Positions 3,925 through 12,089 of a stretch of DNA of 42,132 nucleotides are shown here, piece by piece. A model generated the notes under the pieces. That model made no database searches. It saw only the letters and a program-made list of their open reading frames with translations, and had not been told where the DNA came from. Position numbers and translations under genes: made by a program. Source of the DNA: a virus; the IMG/VR virus record IMGVR_UViG_3300042868_001958, positions 1 through 42,132 of that record; one strand, given 5' to 3'. Within the stretch, counting starts at the first letter, position 1. The number at the start of each line of letters is the position of its first letter.

Positions 3925-4224
3925 ATGCGCAATTACTCATTGTACTGGATCAGATCACCCTGGCACAGATGCATCTTCTCAGAGGGGTACATAGGAATCA
4001 CTACAGATTTCAGACGCAGGTTGAATGAGCACGCTAGAAACAAGAGAATAACAACTTTTACTAAAATGATTAGCTACTACGGCTGGGACAATTTAGTAAA
4101 GGACGTACTAGTATCCAATCTAACAGAATCTCAAGCTCTCGTACTTGAAGAAATGCTTAGACCTTCTCCTTTCATTGGGTGGAATACCCTTAAAGGTGCA
4201 AAAGTTAATTATATAAGGAAATGA
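3925..4224 (+). CDS. Small GIY-YIG nuclease-like protein, 99 aa
   Basis: The N-terminus has LYWIRSP and then EGYIGIT (residues 5-25), a GIY-YIG core, followed by the RRRLNEH region with the expected catalytic Arg and a downstream VLEEMLRP with the expected Glu. It is only the catalytic domain; no separate DNA-binding domain is visible. It shares the LYWI..P...EGYIGI and LE..LRP signatures with the nuclease at 18346, so the two are one subfamily. It ends two bases before the terminase small subunit, a typical spot for a free-standing homing endonuclease. Its ribosome site is poor. Confidence 0.72.
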   Translation: MRNYSLYWIRSPWHRCIFSEGYIGITTDFRRRLNEHARNKRITTFTKMISYYGWDNLVKDVLVSNLTESQALVLEEMLRPSPFIGWNTLKGAKVNYIRK

Positions 4225-4225
4225 T

Positions 4226-4579
4226 ATGCCGTTTGTAGCTGGTGACCCAAATATCAACCGTGAAGGTAGAATCGATAAGAAGAGAGACAAACTCACTAAT
4301 CGTGATCTGAAAGAACGTGAATTACTAATGCTTCTACGTAAGATTAAGCCACATGTAGCGGAAAGTATTCTTACTGCAGCAAAGATTATGAAGAATGAAA
4401 AGGCTACTGAAGCTGGTAAACTTCGTGCTGCTGCTATGCTCTTAGATAACTACAGAAAACTATCTCTAGACCTATATGGCGGAGAAGATGAAGCAGAGGA
4501 CGCTGCTACCGAAGTACAAGAAGAAAATAATACTCCGATGTTGTCTCTAAGAGTCCTTGATTCTCCTGACAATTCATGA
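4226..4579 (+). CDS. terS: Probable terminase small subunit, 117 aa
   Basis: Assigned mainly from position directly upstream of the large subunit and from size. It starts MPFVAGDPNINREGRIDKK, like the GNPN..GR leader common in small terminase and ParB-like packaging proteins, followed by a helical region (LKERELLMLLRKIKPHVAES) and an acidic tail. Its role would be to bind phage DNA and regulate packaging by TerL. AAGGA at 4215-4219 is the ribosome site. No classic HTH is obvious by eye. Confidence 0.65.
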   Translation: MPFVAGDPNINREGRIDKKRDKLTNRDLKERELLMLLRKIKPHVAESILTAAKIMKNEKATEAGKLRAAAMLLDNYRKLSLDLYGGEDEAEDAATEVQEENNTPMLSLRVLDSPDNS

Positions 4580-4583
4580 TATA

Positions 4584-6065
4584 ATGAGTAATCTGATTTT
4601 AGCACCTGCTAGTAAAAAGCAGGAATTATTTTTGAACAGTGACACAGATATTACTCTGTGCGGCGGTGCCGCCGGTTCAGGTAAAACCTATACTTCACTT
4701 TTAATTGCGTTGCGATTCATGCAACACCCTAGAGCTACTGGAGTTATCTTCCGTAGAACTAGTAAGATGATTACTGCTCCAGGTTCAATCTGGCACGAAG
4801 CAGTGAATATGTACACAAGCATTTATAAGACAGGTCTTCGTATCCGTCACAGAGAGAATGAGATTGTGTTTCCCAACGGAGCACTACTTAAGTTCTCTCA
4901 CATGCAACATGCTTCCGATATGTATTCCCACAAGGGTGGACAATATTCTTTCGTAGCTTTTGACGAAGCTACCGACTTTACTGAAGACATGGTGGTTTAC
5001 TTGCTATCTCGTATGCGTAATGCTTATGTAGATTATAGACCACAGATGTTCTTGATGACTAACCCTGATTATCACTCATTCCTGAGAATGTGGATTCAAG
5101 ACTTCTATCTTGATCCGATGACTGGAATTCCTAAAGATGAACTCGCTGGTGTCAAGCGATACTTCTTCCGTCAGAGCAATAGTATGCTCTGGTACAATTC
5201 ACTGGAAGAAGCTGAAGCTGTTCACGGTAAGGGTGCAGAGTCTGGTATTTCTTCATTTACATTCATCCCTGCTACTTGTAAGGATAATCCTCCACTGCTT
5301 AAGGCTCAACCAGACTATATTAGCCGTCTAATGTCTATGCCTCGCGTAGAAATGGAACGACTGCTACTTGGTTCTTGGTTTGCAAGACCTGAAGCTTCTG
5401 GACTATTCAAGCGAGATTGGGTAAAGGAAGTTCCGCATCCTAACATTCACGCAAAGAAGAGAATTCGTGCATGGGACTTGGCTTTCTCTAAGCCTTCAGA
5501 ACAATATCCTAATCCTGACTGGACTAGAGGGGTTCTGATTTCCAAGGATGAAAAGACTAAGATTTACACTGTAGAAGATGTAGTAGGTCTAAGGGACAGA
5601 GTACACGAAGTAGAACAACTAATCTTCAAGACTGCCTTGATGGATGGAATGGACGTTACGATTTCTATTCCTCAAGACCCTAACGCTGCTGCTGCGGCTT
5701 ATGCTCGTGATCTACAGCGTAGATTAGCAGAAATGGGTTACTTGTGCAAGCTGCAGAAGCCTGTCAAATCTAAGGTAACTCGATTTGCTCCTTTTGCTAG
5801 TGTAGCACAGGCAGGTTTCGTGCATGTAGTTGAAGGTCACTGGAATAAGGATTTCTATGATGAACTGGAAATCTTCGATGGTTCAGGTAAGACAAAAGAT
5901 GACCAAGTTGACTGTGTAAGCGACTGTTTTACGTTGCTGAATAAAGACTTGATTATCCCTACTTTTAACCTTGCAGATTTCTCAAGCTCTTCACCTGTTG
6001 ATCGTCTATCATCTGGTGTAACTATACCGACTTCAGGATTAGCTTTACCTGACATTACTGATTAA
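4584..6065 (+). CDS. terL: Terminase large subunit, 493 aa
   Basis: This is the packaging motor ATPase and nuclease. With the start at 4584 (MSNLILAPASKKQELF), Walker A is GGAAGSGKT at residues 27-35 and Walker B is SFVAFDEAT with Asp127-Glu128. LMTNPD is the coupling motif. The C-terminal RNase-H-like nuclease shows RAWDLAFSKP and, near the end, DDQVDCVSD, supplying acidic metal ligands. A TTG at 4557 would add nine residues, but 4584 starts at the conserved region. It overlaps nothing essential and follows terS by four bases. Length is normal for the family. Confidence 0.95.
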   Translation: MSNLILAPASKKQELFLNSDTDITLCGGAAGSGKTYTSLLIALRFMQHPRATGVIFRRTSKMITAPGSIWHEAVNMYTSIYKTGLRIRHRENEIVFPNGALLKFSHMQHASDMYSHKGGQYSFVAFDEATDFTEDMVVYLLSRMRNAYVDYRPQMFLMTNPDYHSFLRMWIQDFYLDPMTGIPKDELAGVKRYFFRQSNSMLWYNSLEEAEAVHGKGAESGISSFTFIPATCKDNPPLLKAQPDYISRLMSMPRVEMERLLLGSWFARPEASGLFKRDWVKEVPHPNIHAKKRIRAWDLAFSKPSEQYPNPDWTRGVLISKDEKTKIYTVEDVVGLRDRVHEVEQLIFKTALMDGMDVTISIPQDPNAAAAAYARDLQRRLAEMGYLCKLQKPVKSKVTRFAPFASVAQAGFVHVVEGHWNKDFYDELEIFDGSGKTKDDQVDCVSDCFTLLNKDLIIPTFNLADFSSSSPVDRLSSGVTIPTSGLALPDITD

Positions 6066-6076
6066 GGAGTGCCTTC

Positions 6077-7561
6077 ATGGCTAGAAAAAGAACTGAAACT
6101 GTAGAAAAAGCGATTGCACCAGAAGATCAACCAGAACGTTTTCGTATTGGTGAAATTGGCTACTCAGGTCTTTCGATCTTTGACGGTGTAACTAATGAAG
6201 AAATTAAGCGAGAGCTAAACTTCCCCTATAACATTAAGACTTACCGAGAAATGAGTTACCACACAAGTGTCAACGCTTGTCTGCAACTCTATGAGAATCT
6301 TATTTCAAAGGTAACTTGGAGAATTGTACCTCCTAAGAATGCAACGGAAGAAGAAAAGAAACAAGCTGAGTTCGTAGAGGAATGTCTACATGACATGGAC
6401 GTTCCTTTCCGACAAGTAATCAAAGATGCATTGTCTTCTAATATTTACGGATTTGCTGTACTTGAAAAGGTATACCGCAGACGAAATACTAACAGTGGTA
6501 GCATGTATTCAGACAACAAGATTGCTCTGAAGAAGATTGCACTGAGAAGTCAAGAAACTATTGAGAAGTTTATCTTTGATGACAGCGGAAATGAAATTCT
6601 AGGTGTTAAGCAGAATCTGACTAACGTACAGAATGGAAAGCTCTACGGTAACCGCAGCAAACAAGAACTAGAAGTTGTTCTTCCTCGTTCTAAGGTAATG
6701 CTTGTAACCACAGGGAGAAACAGAAATGATCCATACGGTAAATCTCCGCTTCGTGACGTTTACCTTGCGTGGCGATACCTTACAGTCATTCAGGAAATTG
6801 AAGCGGCTGGTGTTGCGCGCGATTTGCAAGGTATGCCTGTCCTAAAGATTCCTGCGCAGTATATGTCTGATGATGCTAGTCCAGATCAGAAGGCTATCTA
6901 CGAGAACTTTAAGAACATCATTCGTAATATTCAAAACAACAGTCAATCTGGTGTTATTCTACCTTCTCAGACCGATCCTGAAACAAGACAGGCTCTGTTT
7001 GATCTTACTCTATTGAGTACGGAAGGTGGTAAGAAGAACTTTGACACTGGTAAGGTGAAAGAGTACTACCAGAACATGATTTACACAGGATTGTTTGCTG
7101 ACGTTCTGATTCTAGGTCAAGGTGGTGTAGGTTCCTTTGCTCTAGGTCAAATCAAGAACAGTCTAACAGGTTCTGCTGTAGAGTCAATGCTTGACAACAT
7201 CGTAGAGGTTTTCAACCGCGATGTGATCCGTCAATTGTATGAGCTAAATGGTTGGAATGTAGCCAGAAGTTCAACTCTGGACTACGAAGGTCTACATGCT
7301 GTTGATCTGGAAACTCTAAGCAAATACTGGCAACGTGTTACTTCCGTTGGTCTTGTTGAGAAAGATCGTCCTGTGCTTAACGCAGTTAGAACTGCTGCTG
7401 GCCTTGATCCTATTGCGGAAGATGTAGAACCGAGAGAGGAATATCTATCTGATGCAACTTCTCGTTCTGGCGACGGAATGGAAAAGGGATCAGGTAACGG
7501 TACTTCTGACAAAGTAGCCGGTGAAGATAATTCATCTGATAATCTAGATAACAAAGCATAG
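6077..7561 (+). CDS. Portal protein, 494 aa
   Basis: It follows terL by 11 bases with ribosome site AAGGAG (6064-6069) and has the size and order of a portal. The middle (KVTWRIVPPKNATEEEKKQA, then FVEECLHDMDVPFRQVIKDA, then SSNIYGFAVLEKVYRRR) is like DUF935-type portals, in which two chain segments flank an alpha-helical wing. The portal ring is the packaging channel and docks TerL and connectors. The C-terminal 50 residues are polar and low in complexity (Gly, Ser, Asp, Asn). Confidence 0.85.
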   Translation: MARKRTETVEKAIAPEDQPERFRIGEIGYSGLSIFDGVTNEEIKRELNFPYNIKTYREMSYHTSVNACLQLYENLISKVTWRIVPPKNATEEEKKQAEFVEECLHDMDVPFRQVIKDALSSNIYGFAVLEKVYRRRNTNSGSMYSDNKIALKKIALRSQETIEKFIFDDSGNEILGVKQNLTNVQNGKLYGNRSKQELEVVLPRSKVMLVTTGRNRNDPYGKSPLRDVYLAWRYLTVIQEIEAAGVARDLQGMPVLKIPAQYMSDDASPDQKAIYENFKNIIRNIQNNSQSGVILPSQTDPETRQALFDLTLLSTEGGKKNFDTGKVKEYYQNMIYTGLFADVLILGQGGVGSFALGQIKNSLTGSAVESMLDNIVEVFNRDVIRQLYELNGWNVARSSTLDYEGLHAVDLETLSKYWQRVTSVGLVEKDRPVLNAVRTAAGLDPIAEDVEPREEYLSDATSRSGDGMEKGSGNGTSDKVAGEDNSSDNLDNKA

Positions 7562-7568
7562 GTGAATC

Positions 7569-7883
7569 ATGAAAACTCAATGGCACGCGCAAGTAACGTC
7601 ATTGACTCTTAGACTATATAGAAGCCCCGATAGCTACGAAAACAAAGATTCGTACATCGGGGTTATTCAAGTTGAGCTATTGGGGGATAACACTGCATAT
7701 TTACATGCAGCGTTGAAATCTGACGGTGAAAGTATAACCTTTGAGGAATGGTGCAAAGTAGCTAAGTTGTTGCACGATGATTATGGTGTTCTGTACGGAA
7801 GACTTGAACGAAACGGAAGAGAGATTGTCCTTGATGCCAAGCGTTTAATCAGAAAGTTGGAACATGAAAAATCATCTGCTTGA
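7569..7883 (+). CDS. Hypothetical protein, 104 aa
   Basis: A soluble alpha/beta protein beginning MKTQWHAQVTSLTLRLYR, ending in a basic helix (DAKRLIRKLEHEKSSA). No family recognised. It starts 7 bases after the portal stop and overlaps the next gene by 20 bp, so it belongs to the same transcription unit. The sequence YIGVIQVELLGDNTAYLHAA suggests a beta-rich core. Confidence 0.75.
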   Translation: MKTQWHAQVTSLTLRLYRSPDSYENKDSYIGVIQVELLGDNTAYLHAALKSDGESITFEEWCKVAKLLHDDYGVLYGRLERNGREIVLDAKRLIRKLEHEKSSA

Positions 7884-8202
7884 AATTGAACAAGGTATTC
7901 CTTTCGAACAAGGATTTCTTGTAAGAAACGAAAATCTTAGTCCTAAAGACTTGTCAGGTTTTAACGCTAGGATGCACTTCAGGATCGCTTACTCTAGTCT
8001 AAAAGTAGAGTTAGAGTCTAGTACTTACAACGGTAGAATTTCAATCGTTGGGTCTACTGTTTACTTGAATCTCTCGGAAGAAGAGACTAGAAATTTGAAG
8101 TATGCTGAATACTACTACGATCTTGAATTGTTAGATGCATCGGATGAACCAGTGAGACTACTTGAAGGAAAAGTTCAGGTTAGTCCTGAAGTTACAAGAT
8201 AA
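7864..8202 (+). CDS. Small beta-rich virion-type protein, 112 aa, paralog A1
   Basis: It shares with the gene at 10252 the frame EIEQGIPF...FLVRNE, a central ARMHFR, then YDLELLD and a C-terminal EVTR, so the two are paralogs. Proteins with this YDLEL...G.V.VS.EVTR pattern are common beggar-known proteins beside phage tail or head adhesin genes, sometimes compared with BppU N-domains; the exact role is not known to me. The gene overlaps its upstream neighbour by 20 bp and is followed by an AAGGA site for the next gene. Confidence 0.75.
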   Translation: MKNHLLEIEQGIPFEQGFLVRNENLSPKDLSGFNARMHFRIAYSSLKVELESSTYNGRISIVGSTVYLNLSEEETRNLKYAEYYYDLELLDASDEPVRLLEGKVQVSPEVTR

Positions 8203-8210
8203 GGATTTAT

Positions 8211-9044
8211 ATGACTATTTCAACTCGTGATGCACTGATTGATGCGCTGGCTAATAATAGCAGTCGTCTTGTTATTGATAAAGCTTCCATTGCTTCACAA
8301 GCAGCTGGTACGTATGTATCTCTTTGGAGAGCCACAGGTCAACCAGGGCAAGGTGCTATTCCTGCTGCGGCAGCTGTCTGTAACAACAGCTTATTGGGTA
8401 CTTTCAACTTTACCCAGCAAACGAATCCAGCAACGTCATATCTAGCTTGGGCAAATGCTGTTTGTTCTAACTCAGCTGCGGTGATTGAGTTTCATGATAG
8501 ACTGATGCACATGGGTGGTTTAAATGGTACTCTAACTACTGCTCAAACAGTAAACGTTGATCTTAACGCAAACCTAGCAACCGACAATCTGACTAATAGA
8601 ATTGGTGATGCTAACTATTCTGATGTACAGTGGTGGTTAGAATGGTATACTGCAACAGGTGGTACTGCTGTTACAGCTACAGTAGCCGTTACATTTAACG
8701 ATGGTACAACAGCTAACTTGAGTGCTTCTCTTACCGCTACCCGTCCTGCTTCGTTCATGCTTCCATTAAATGGCTTGAATGCTGCCAATCCTGGTAAGTT
8801 TATTCGTGCTGTAAACACAGTACAGCTATCAGCAACCACTGGAACCGCAGGTAGTTTCGGAGTTACAGCAACTCGACCTAGAACTCTACTATCTTTGAAT
8901 GTTGCGAATAAGACAGAAACGGCAGATTGGGCTCAACTTGGTTTACCGAATGTACCTAACTCATCAGCACTATTCATGATCCAATTAACTTCTACTACTA
9001 GTACAGGAACTGTAAGGGGTGGTGGTAAACTAGCTCACGGATAA
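8211..9044 (+). CDS. Putative virion structural protein, 277 aa
   Basis: Rich in Ala, Thr, Asn and Ser, with beta-strand patterns such as TATVAVTFNDGTTANLSASL in the second half, typical of a virion surface protein. The first half (RDALIDALANNSSRLVIDKA) is helical. AAGGA lies 7 bases before ATG at 8211. It ends three bases before the repeat protein at 9048, which suggests the two are made and perhaps assembled together. No enzymatic motif is seen. Confidence 0.75.
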   Translation: MTISTRDALIDALANNSSRLVIDKASIASQAAGTYVSLWRATGQPGQGAIPAAAAVCNNSLLGTFNFTQQTNPATSYLAWANAVCSNSAAVIEFHDRLMHMGGLNGTLTTAQTVNVDLNANLATDNLTNRIGDANYSDVQWWLEWYTATGGTAVTATVAVTFNDGTTANLSASLTATRPASFMLPLNGLNAANPGKFIRAVNTVQLSATTGTAGSFGVTATRPRTLLSLNVANKTETADWAQLGLPNVPNSSALFMIQLTSTTSTGTVRGGGKLAHG

Positions 9045-9047
9045 AAT

Positions 9048-10265
9048 ATGGTAAAACATCCAGAAACAGATAGACCAATAAAGTTCTCAGGTGGTTCTGA
9101 TTTCTGGGATACCCCTGCTGGTTTAATTGCATCTGCTGATTATTTTGAGATCACACAGAGTTTAATCCAAGTATCAGCTTCATCTTCAGCAAACTGGAAT
9201 ACAAGAACTTCAGTTTCTAGAAACTTAGCATATAACTACAGTGCCAGATCAGAAGTTCAGTCTGCAATTTCTGCGAACTTTCAGATTAGAACGCAACAGA
9301 GTTCATCAGATTCCTTCTCATATTCTGCATATACCTCTGTTACAAACTCTGCGTCTGTAAATTACGCGATTAGACAGCAAGTACAAAACACCAGATCAAT
9401 TTCATATGGTGTGTCTGGTTTTGTATCAAATGTACAAAATGTAAGTTATTCAGTTCGAACTTCAGTATCTAACACAAGAAACCAGTCTTACACCGTAAGA
9501 ACAAGTTTGTCAAGTGCAGATGCATTTGCTTATTCTGTACTTTCAGTTCTTGCTGCAACAACATCCCCTTCTTACTTGATCCGACAGGTATCGACTGGAA
9601 CCAATACTCCGTCTTATGTCGTAAGAACTTCTGTGTATAGAGATAATTCTGGTTCTTATATAGTACGAGGATTCTCTGTAACATTACAGAGTGGAAGCTA
9701 CAACATTCGTCAGAGTGTTTCAAAAAGTGGAAGCAAGTCTTATTTTGTAAGACTATCTACGTTACAGACCAGTGGATTGTCCTATTTAGTTAGACAATCT
9801 AGTTCGTCAAATACTTCTGCTGGCTACAACATTAGAACTTTCACGGGTAAAGACCAGTCATTTGAATATGACATTCTGAACTCGCTGATTGCAGTTAATC
9901 AGTACTCAGCATCTTGGTTTGTTCGTAGTTCAGTATCTGATAGTAGAACTTCTCTCTATAACATAAGAGAGTTGAGTCAGAATTCTCTACCTAGTTCATA
10001 CTTGGTTAGAGTTTCTGCTACAAATCCTGGATTATATAGTTATTCTGTTCGCCAAAGTGTAGAAAAACAGATAAATCTGTGGTATAATGTTGAATTGTCT
10101 TCGGTAATTTACCGACAGGTTTCGTTTACTTATAACGTACTTGGAGAAATCGATGATACGGCAGTCACTATTACCTTGTCAACTAATCCTTCAAGCACCG
10201 TATATCTGTTACCTAAACAGTTAATCTCTGTTATCTATAAGAAAGACAATTATGGCCGCAACTAA
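9048..10265 (+). CDS. 14-residue tandem-repeat fibre-like protein A, 405 aa
   Basis: From residue 50 to 362 the protein is 23 tandem repeats of about SYxVRTSVSxxxxx. Conserved aromatic residues fall exactly 14 apart for 16 consecutive intervals (50 to 274), then one 16-residue unit (274 to 290), four more 14-residue intervals, and a last 16-residue unit to 362. Each unit has one alternating beta-strand (Tyr-x-Val/Ile-Arg-x-Ser) and a Ser/Thr/Asn turn, as in a beta-solenoid or stacked-strand fibre. The unique N-terminus (1-49) and C-terminal cap (363-405) would be the ends. The gene at 15197 has the same plan. The role is inferred as a virion surface fibre or spacer. Confidence 0.85.
   Translation: MVKHPETDRPIKFSGGSDFWDTPAGLIASADYFEITQSLIQVSASSSANWNTRTSVSRNLAYNYSARSEVQSAISANFQIRTQQSSSDSFSYSAYTSVTNSASVNYAIRQQVQNTRSISYGVSGFVSNVQNVSYSVRTSVSNTRNQSYTVRTSLSSADAFAYSVLSVLAATTSPSYLIRQVSTGTNTPSYVVRTSVYRDNSGSYIVRGFSVTLQSGSYNIRQSVSKSGSKSYFVRLSTLQTSGLSYLVRQSSSSNTSAGYNIRTFTGKDQSFEYDILNSLIAVNQYSASWFVRSSVSDSRTSLYNIRELSQNSLPSSYLVRVSATNPGLYSYSVRQSVEKQINLWYNVELSSVIYRQVSFTYNVLGEIDDTAVTITLSTNPSSTVYLLPKQLISVIYKKDNYGRN
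9195..10133 (+). repeat. Coding repeat block, 23 x about 42 bp
   Basis: DNA encoding the 14-residue repeats of protein A. Units are 42 bp (48 bp for the two long ones) and differ strongly at nucleotide level while keeping the Tyr, Val/Ile, Arg and Ser codons. The repeats are therefore old and under protein-level selection, not recent slippage products. Confidence 0.85.
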
Positions 10266-10605
10266 ATTCGATCTGGAAATCGAACAAGGGATTCCATATA
10301 ATAAAAAATTCCTCGTAAGAAATGAGGATAATTCCCTACCTATCATGACGGGTTGGACTGCCAGAATGCAGTTTAGACCGTATGTTAGTAGTAGTCAAGT
10401 AGCTGTTGACGCAAGTACTGCAAACGGTAAGCTGATTATTGACACTGGAACATCTTCTGTTGAAATCAACTTGTCTGAAGCAGACACAACAGCATTTACT
10501 TCTATGAAGTATGTGTACGATCTAGAACTACTAGATTCTCTATCAAAACCTATTCGACTGCTGCAGGGAAGTGTCTCTGTGAGTCAGGAAGTCACTCGTA
10601 ACTAA
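10252..10605 (+). CDS. Small beta-rich virion-type protein, 117 aa, paralog A2
   Basis: Paralog of the 7864 product: LEIEQGIPYNKKFLVRNED, ARMQFR, YVYDLELLDS, QEVTR align in order. It starts within the end of protein A (14-bp overlap), so it is translationally coupled to the repeat protein. In both copies the gene neighbours an adhesin-like protein, which suggests a linker, chaperone or collar function; this is inference. AAGGA follows for the next gene. Confidence 0.75.
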   Translation: MAATKFDLEIEQGIPYNKKFLVRNEDNSLPIMTGWTARMQFRPYVSSSQVAVDASTANGKLIIDTGTSSVEINLSEADTTAFTSMKYVYDLELLDSLSKPIRLLQGSVSVSQEVTRN

Positions 10606-10614
10606 GGAAATAAA

Positions 10615-11109
10615 ATGCCGATTCTATCTACCGATATCAAATACTACTTCTCTGGTGGTGCTGGTAATGCCAACCCTAATGCTTCTTTGGGTGGTGTAAT
10701 TTCTACAACAGAAACAACTGCAAGTCTTTTTGACGATGTTCCAAGTGCTGAAGCTACGGCTGGTACGGTTGAATATCGTTGTATCTATGTAAAGAATACC
10801 AACGGTACTCTAACTCTGATTGCTCCGAAGGTATTCATCCAGACGAATACTCCTTCTGCTACAACTACTGTAGCTATTGGTCTAGGTACTGCTGCAATCA
10901 ACGCTACAGAACAAACTGTTGCTAACGAAACAACTGCTCCCGCTGGTGTTACGTTCTCTGAACCTGCTAACTTTGCTGCTGGTCTTTCAATTGGTGATTT
11001 AGCTGTTGGTGCAACTAAGTCCATCTGGATTCGTCGTACTGTTAACGCTGGTACTGCTGCTGTAGCTGATTCATTCACTATTGCTGTTCAAGGCGATAGC
11101 AACCCTTAA
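10615..11109 (+). CDS. Putative virion structural protein, 164 aa
   Basis: Pattern KYYFSGGAGNANPNASLGG, then YRCIYVKN, then IWIRRTVNAGTAA resembles a family of phage structural proteins of unknown exact position (SGGA.N...SLGG...YRCIYV.N...W.RRTV). Predominantly beta-strand and Ala/Thr-rich. It follows paralog A2 by 9 bases and belongs to the same operon. No enzymatic motif. Confidence 0.75.
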   Translation: MPILSTDIKYYFSGGAGNANPNASLGGVISTTETTASLFDDVPSAEATAGTVEYRCIYVKNTNGTLTLIAPKVFIQTNTPSATTTVAIGLGTAAINATEQTVANETTAPAGVTFSEPANFAAGLSIGDLAVGATKSIWIRRTVNAGTAAVADSFTIAVQGDSNP

Positions 11110-11134
11110 TTGACAATTAGAATAAGGAGATACC

Positions 11135-11563
11135 ATGTCTCTATGGAATGAAATTCAAACAAAATGCTCTGCTGAAATGCTGGCTCGTAGAAACATGCAT
11201 GAAATTGCTGCGTTTCTAAACATTGGTCGTACAAAGACAGTACAGACGCTAATGGGTGAGCGTGGAATTCTAGCAAAGTATCCTACGGGACCAGTTGAGG
11301 CTGATGCTGTACTTACTAAGCTTGAAGTATTTTCACAAACTGCACATCCGATGGCTAGCTTAGTTAAGCGAGCAGTTCGTTTTCTAGGTACTACAGAAGG
11401 TATCGACCTTGGCGATCCTGCTACTCAACTTCTGTTGGATCAATTGGCTGCTGGTGGAGCAATTACGGTAAGTGAAGCTGCAAACCTAAAAGGTCTAGCT
11501 TCTGTTCCTGATACAGTAGATTGGTCACAAGTTCAAGCAGCTTTTGACGAACAGGGAGTTTAA
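11135..11563 (+). CDS. Conserved phage protein, 142 aa
   Basis: Mostly helical: an N-terminal helix-turn-like region (HEIAAFLNIGRTKTVQTLMG) and a C-terminal part with ITVSEAANLKGLASVPD, a pattern often seen in uncharacterised phage head-region proteins. I cannot assign a role. AAGGAGA (11124-11130) is a strong ribosome site, and the gene is followed after 2 bases by the next one. Confidence 0.75.
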   Translation: MSLWNEIQTKCSAEMLARRNMHEIAAFLNIGRTKTVQTLMGERGILAKYPTGPVEADAVLTKLEVFSQTAHPMASLVKRAVRFLGTTEGIDLGDPATQLLLDQLAAGGAITVSEAANLKGLASVPDTVDWSQVQAAFDEQGV

Positions 11564-11565
11564 TA

Positions 11566-12051
11566 ATGGCAATTCAAAGAAGTAATCCTGCTGCTGTTAA
11601 CTTGGGTACGGCTGTAAACAGCTTGGCTTCAAGCGCAACCGCAGCGGCACAATCAAATGAAGTGATTAGCTCTACTACAAACAATGTTACAGACATTACA
11701 GTAAACGTTGGTGTAGTTTGTGGTGCTCACACTCAATCCGCTAGTACTCTAGTTACTGTATTCGTATGGGGTACTAATGACGATAACAGTTATCCTGGTG
11801 CTACTGGTACGGTAGAAGTTGTTACTGGAACGGCTGGTGCAATTACACTAGGTTCCTTTGGTAACATCGCTCTAAAGTGGCTACAATCTGTATCTGCAGT
11901 TCCTAGCCAAACAAATAAACTAGAAGGTAGTGTTGTTGGTGCTCTAGGTTTCGTACCTCGCAAGTGGGGTATTGTTATCGTAAATCAGACTGGTGCTGCT
12001 CTAGCTGCTTCTGGTCATTACGCAGAGTACGTAGAAACATACTACAACTAA
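11566..12051 (+). CDS. Putative virion structural protein, 161 aa
   Basis: Beta-rich and Ala/Thr/Val-rich (SSTTNNVTDITVNVGVVCG, then LVTVFVWGTND), ending with a GALGFVPRKWGIVIVNQTGA pattern. It has the look of a small capsid- or tail-associated beta-sandwich. Family not recognised. It is tightly linked to the preceding gene (2-base gap). Confidence 0.72.
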   Translation: MAIQRSNPAAVNLGTAVNSLASSATAAAQSNEVISSTTNNVTDITVNVGVVCGAHTQSASTLVTVFVWGTNDDNSYPGATGTVEVVTGTAGAITLGSFGNIALKWLQSVSAVPSQTNKLEGSVVGALGFVPRKWGIVIVNQTGAALAASGHYAEYVETYYN

Positions 12052-12089
12052 TTGCGATAGGTAACCAAAGATAATTCAAGGAGAAATTT

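Noticed and set aside
4557-4585. TTGATT-17 bp-TATAAT promoter match before terL
   Set aside because: The -10 overlaps the likely terL start codon, so transcripts would begin inside the gene; coding coincidence is more likely.
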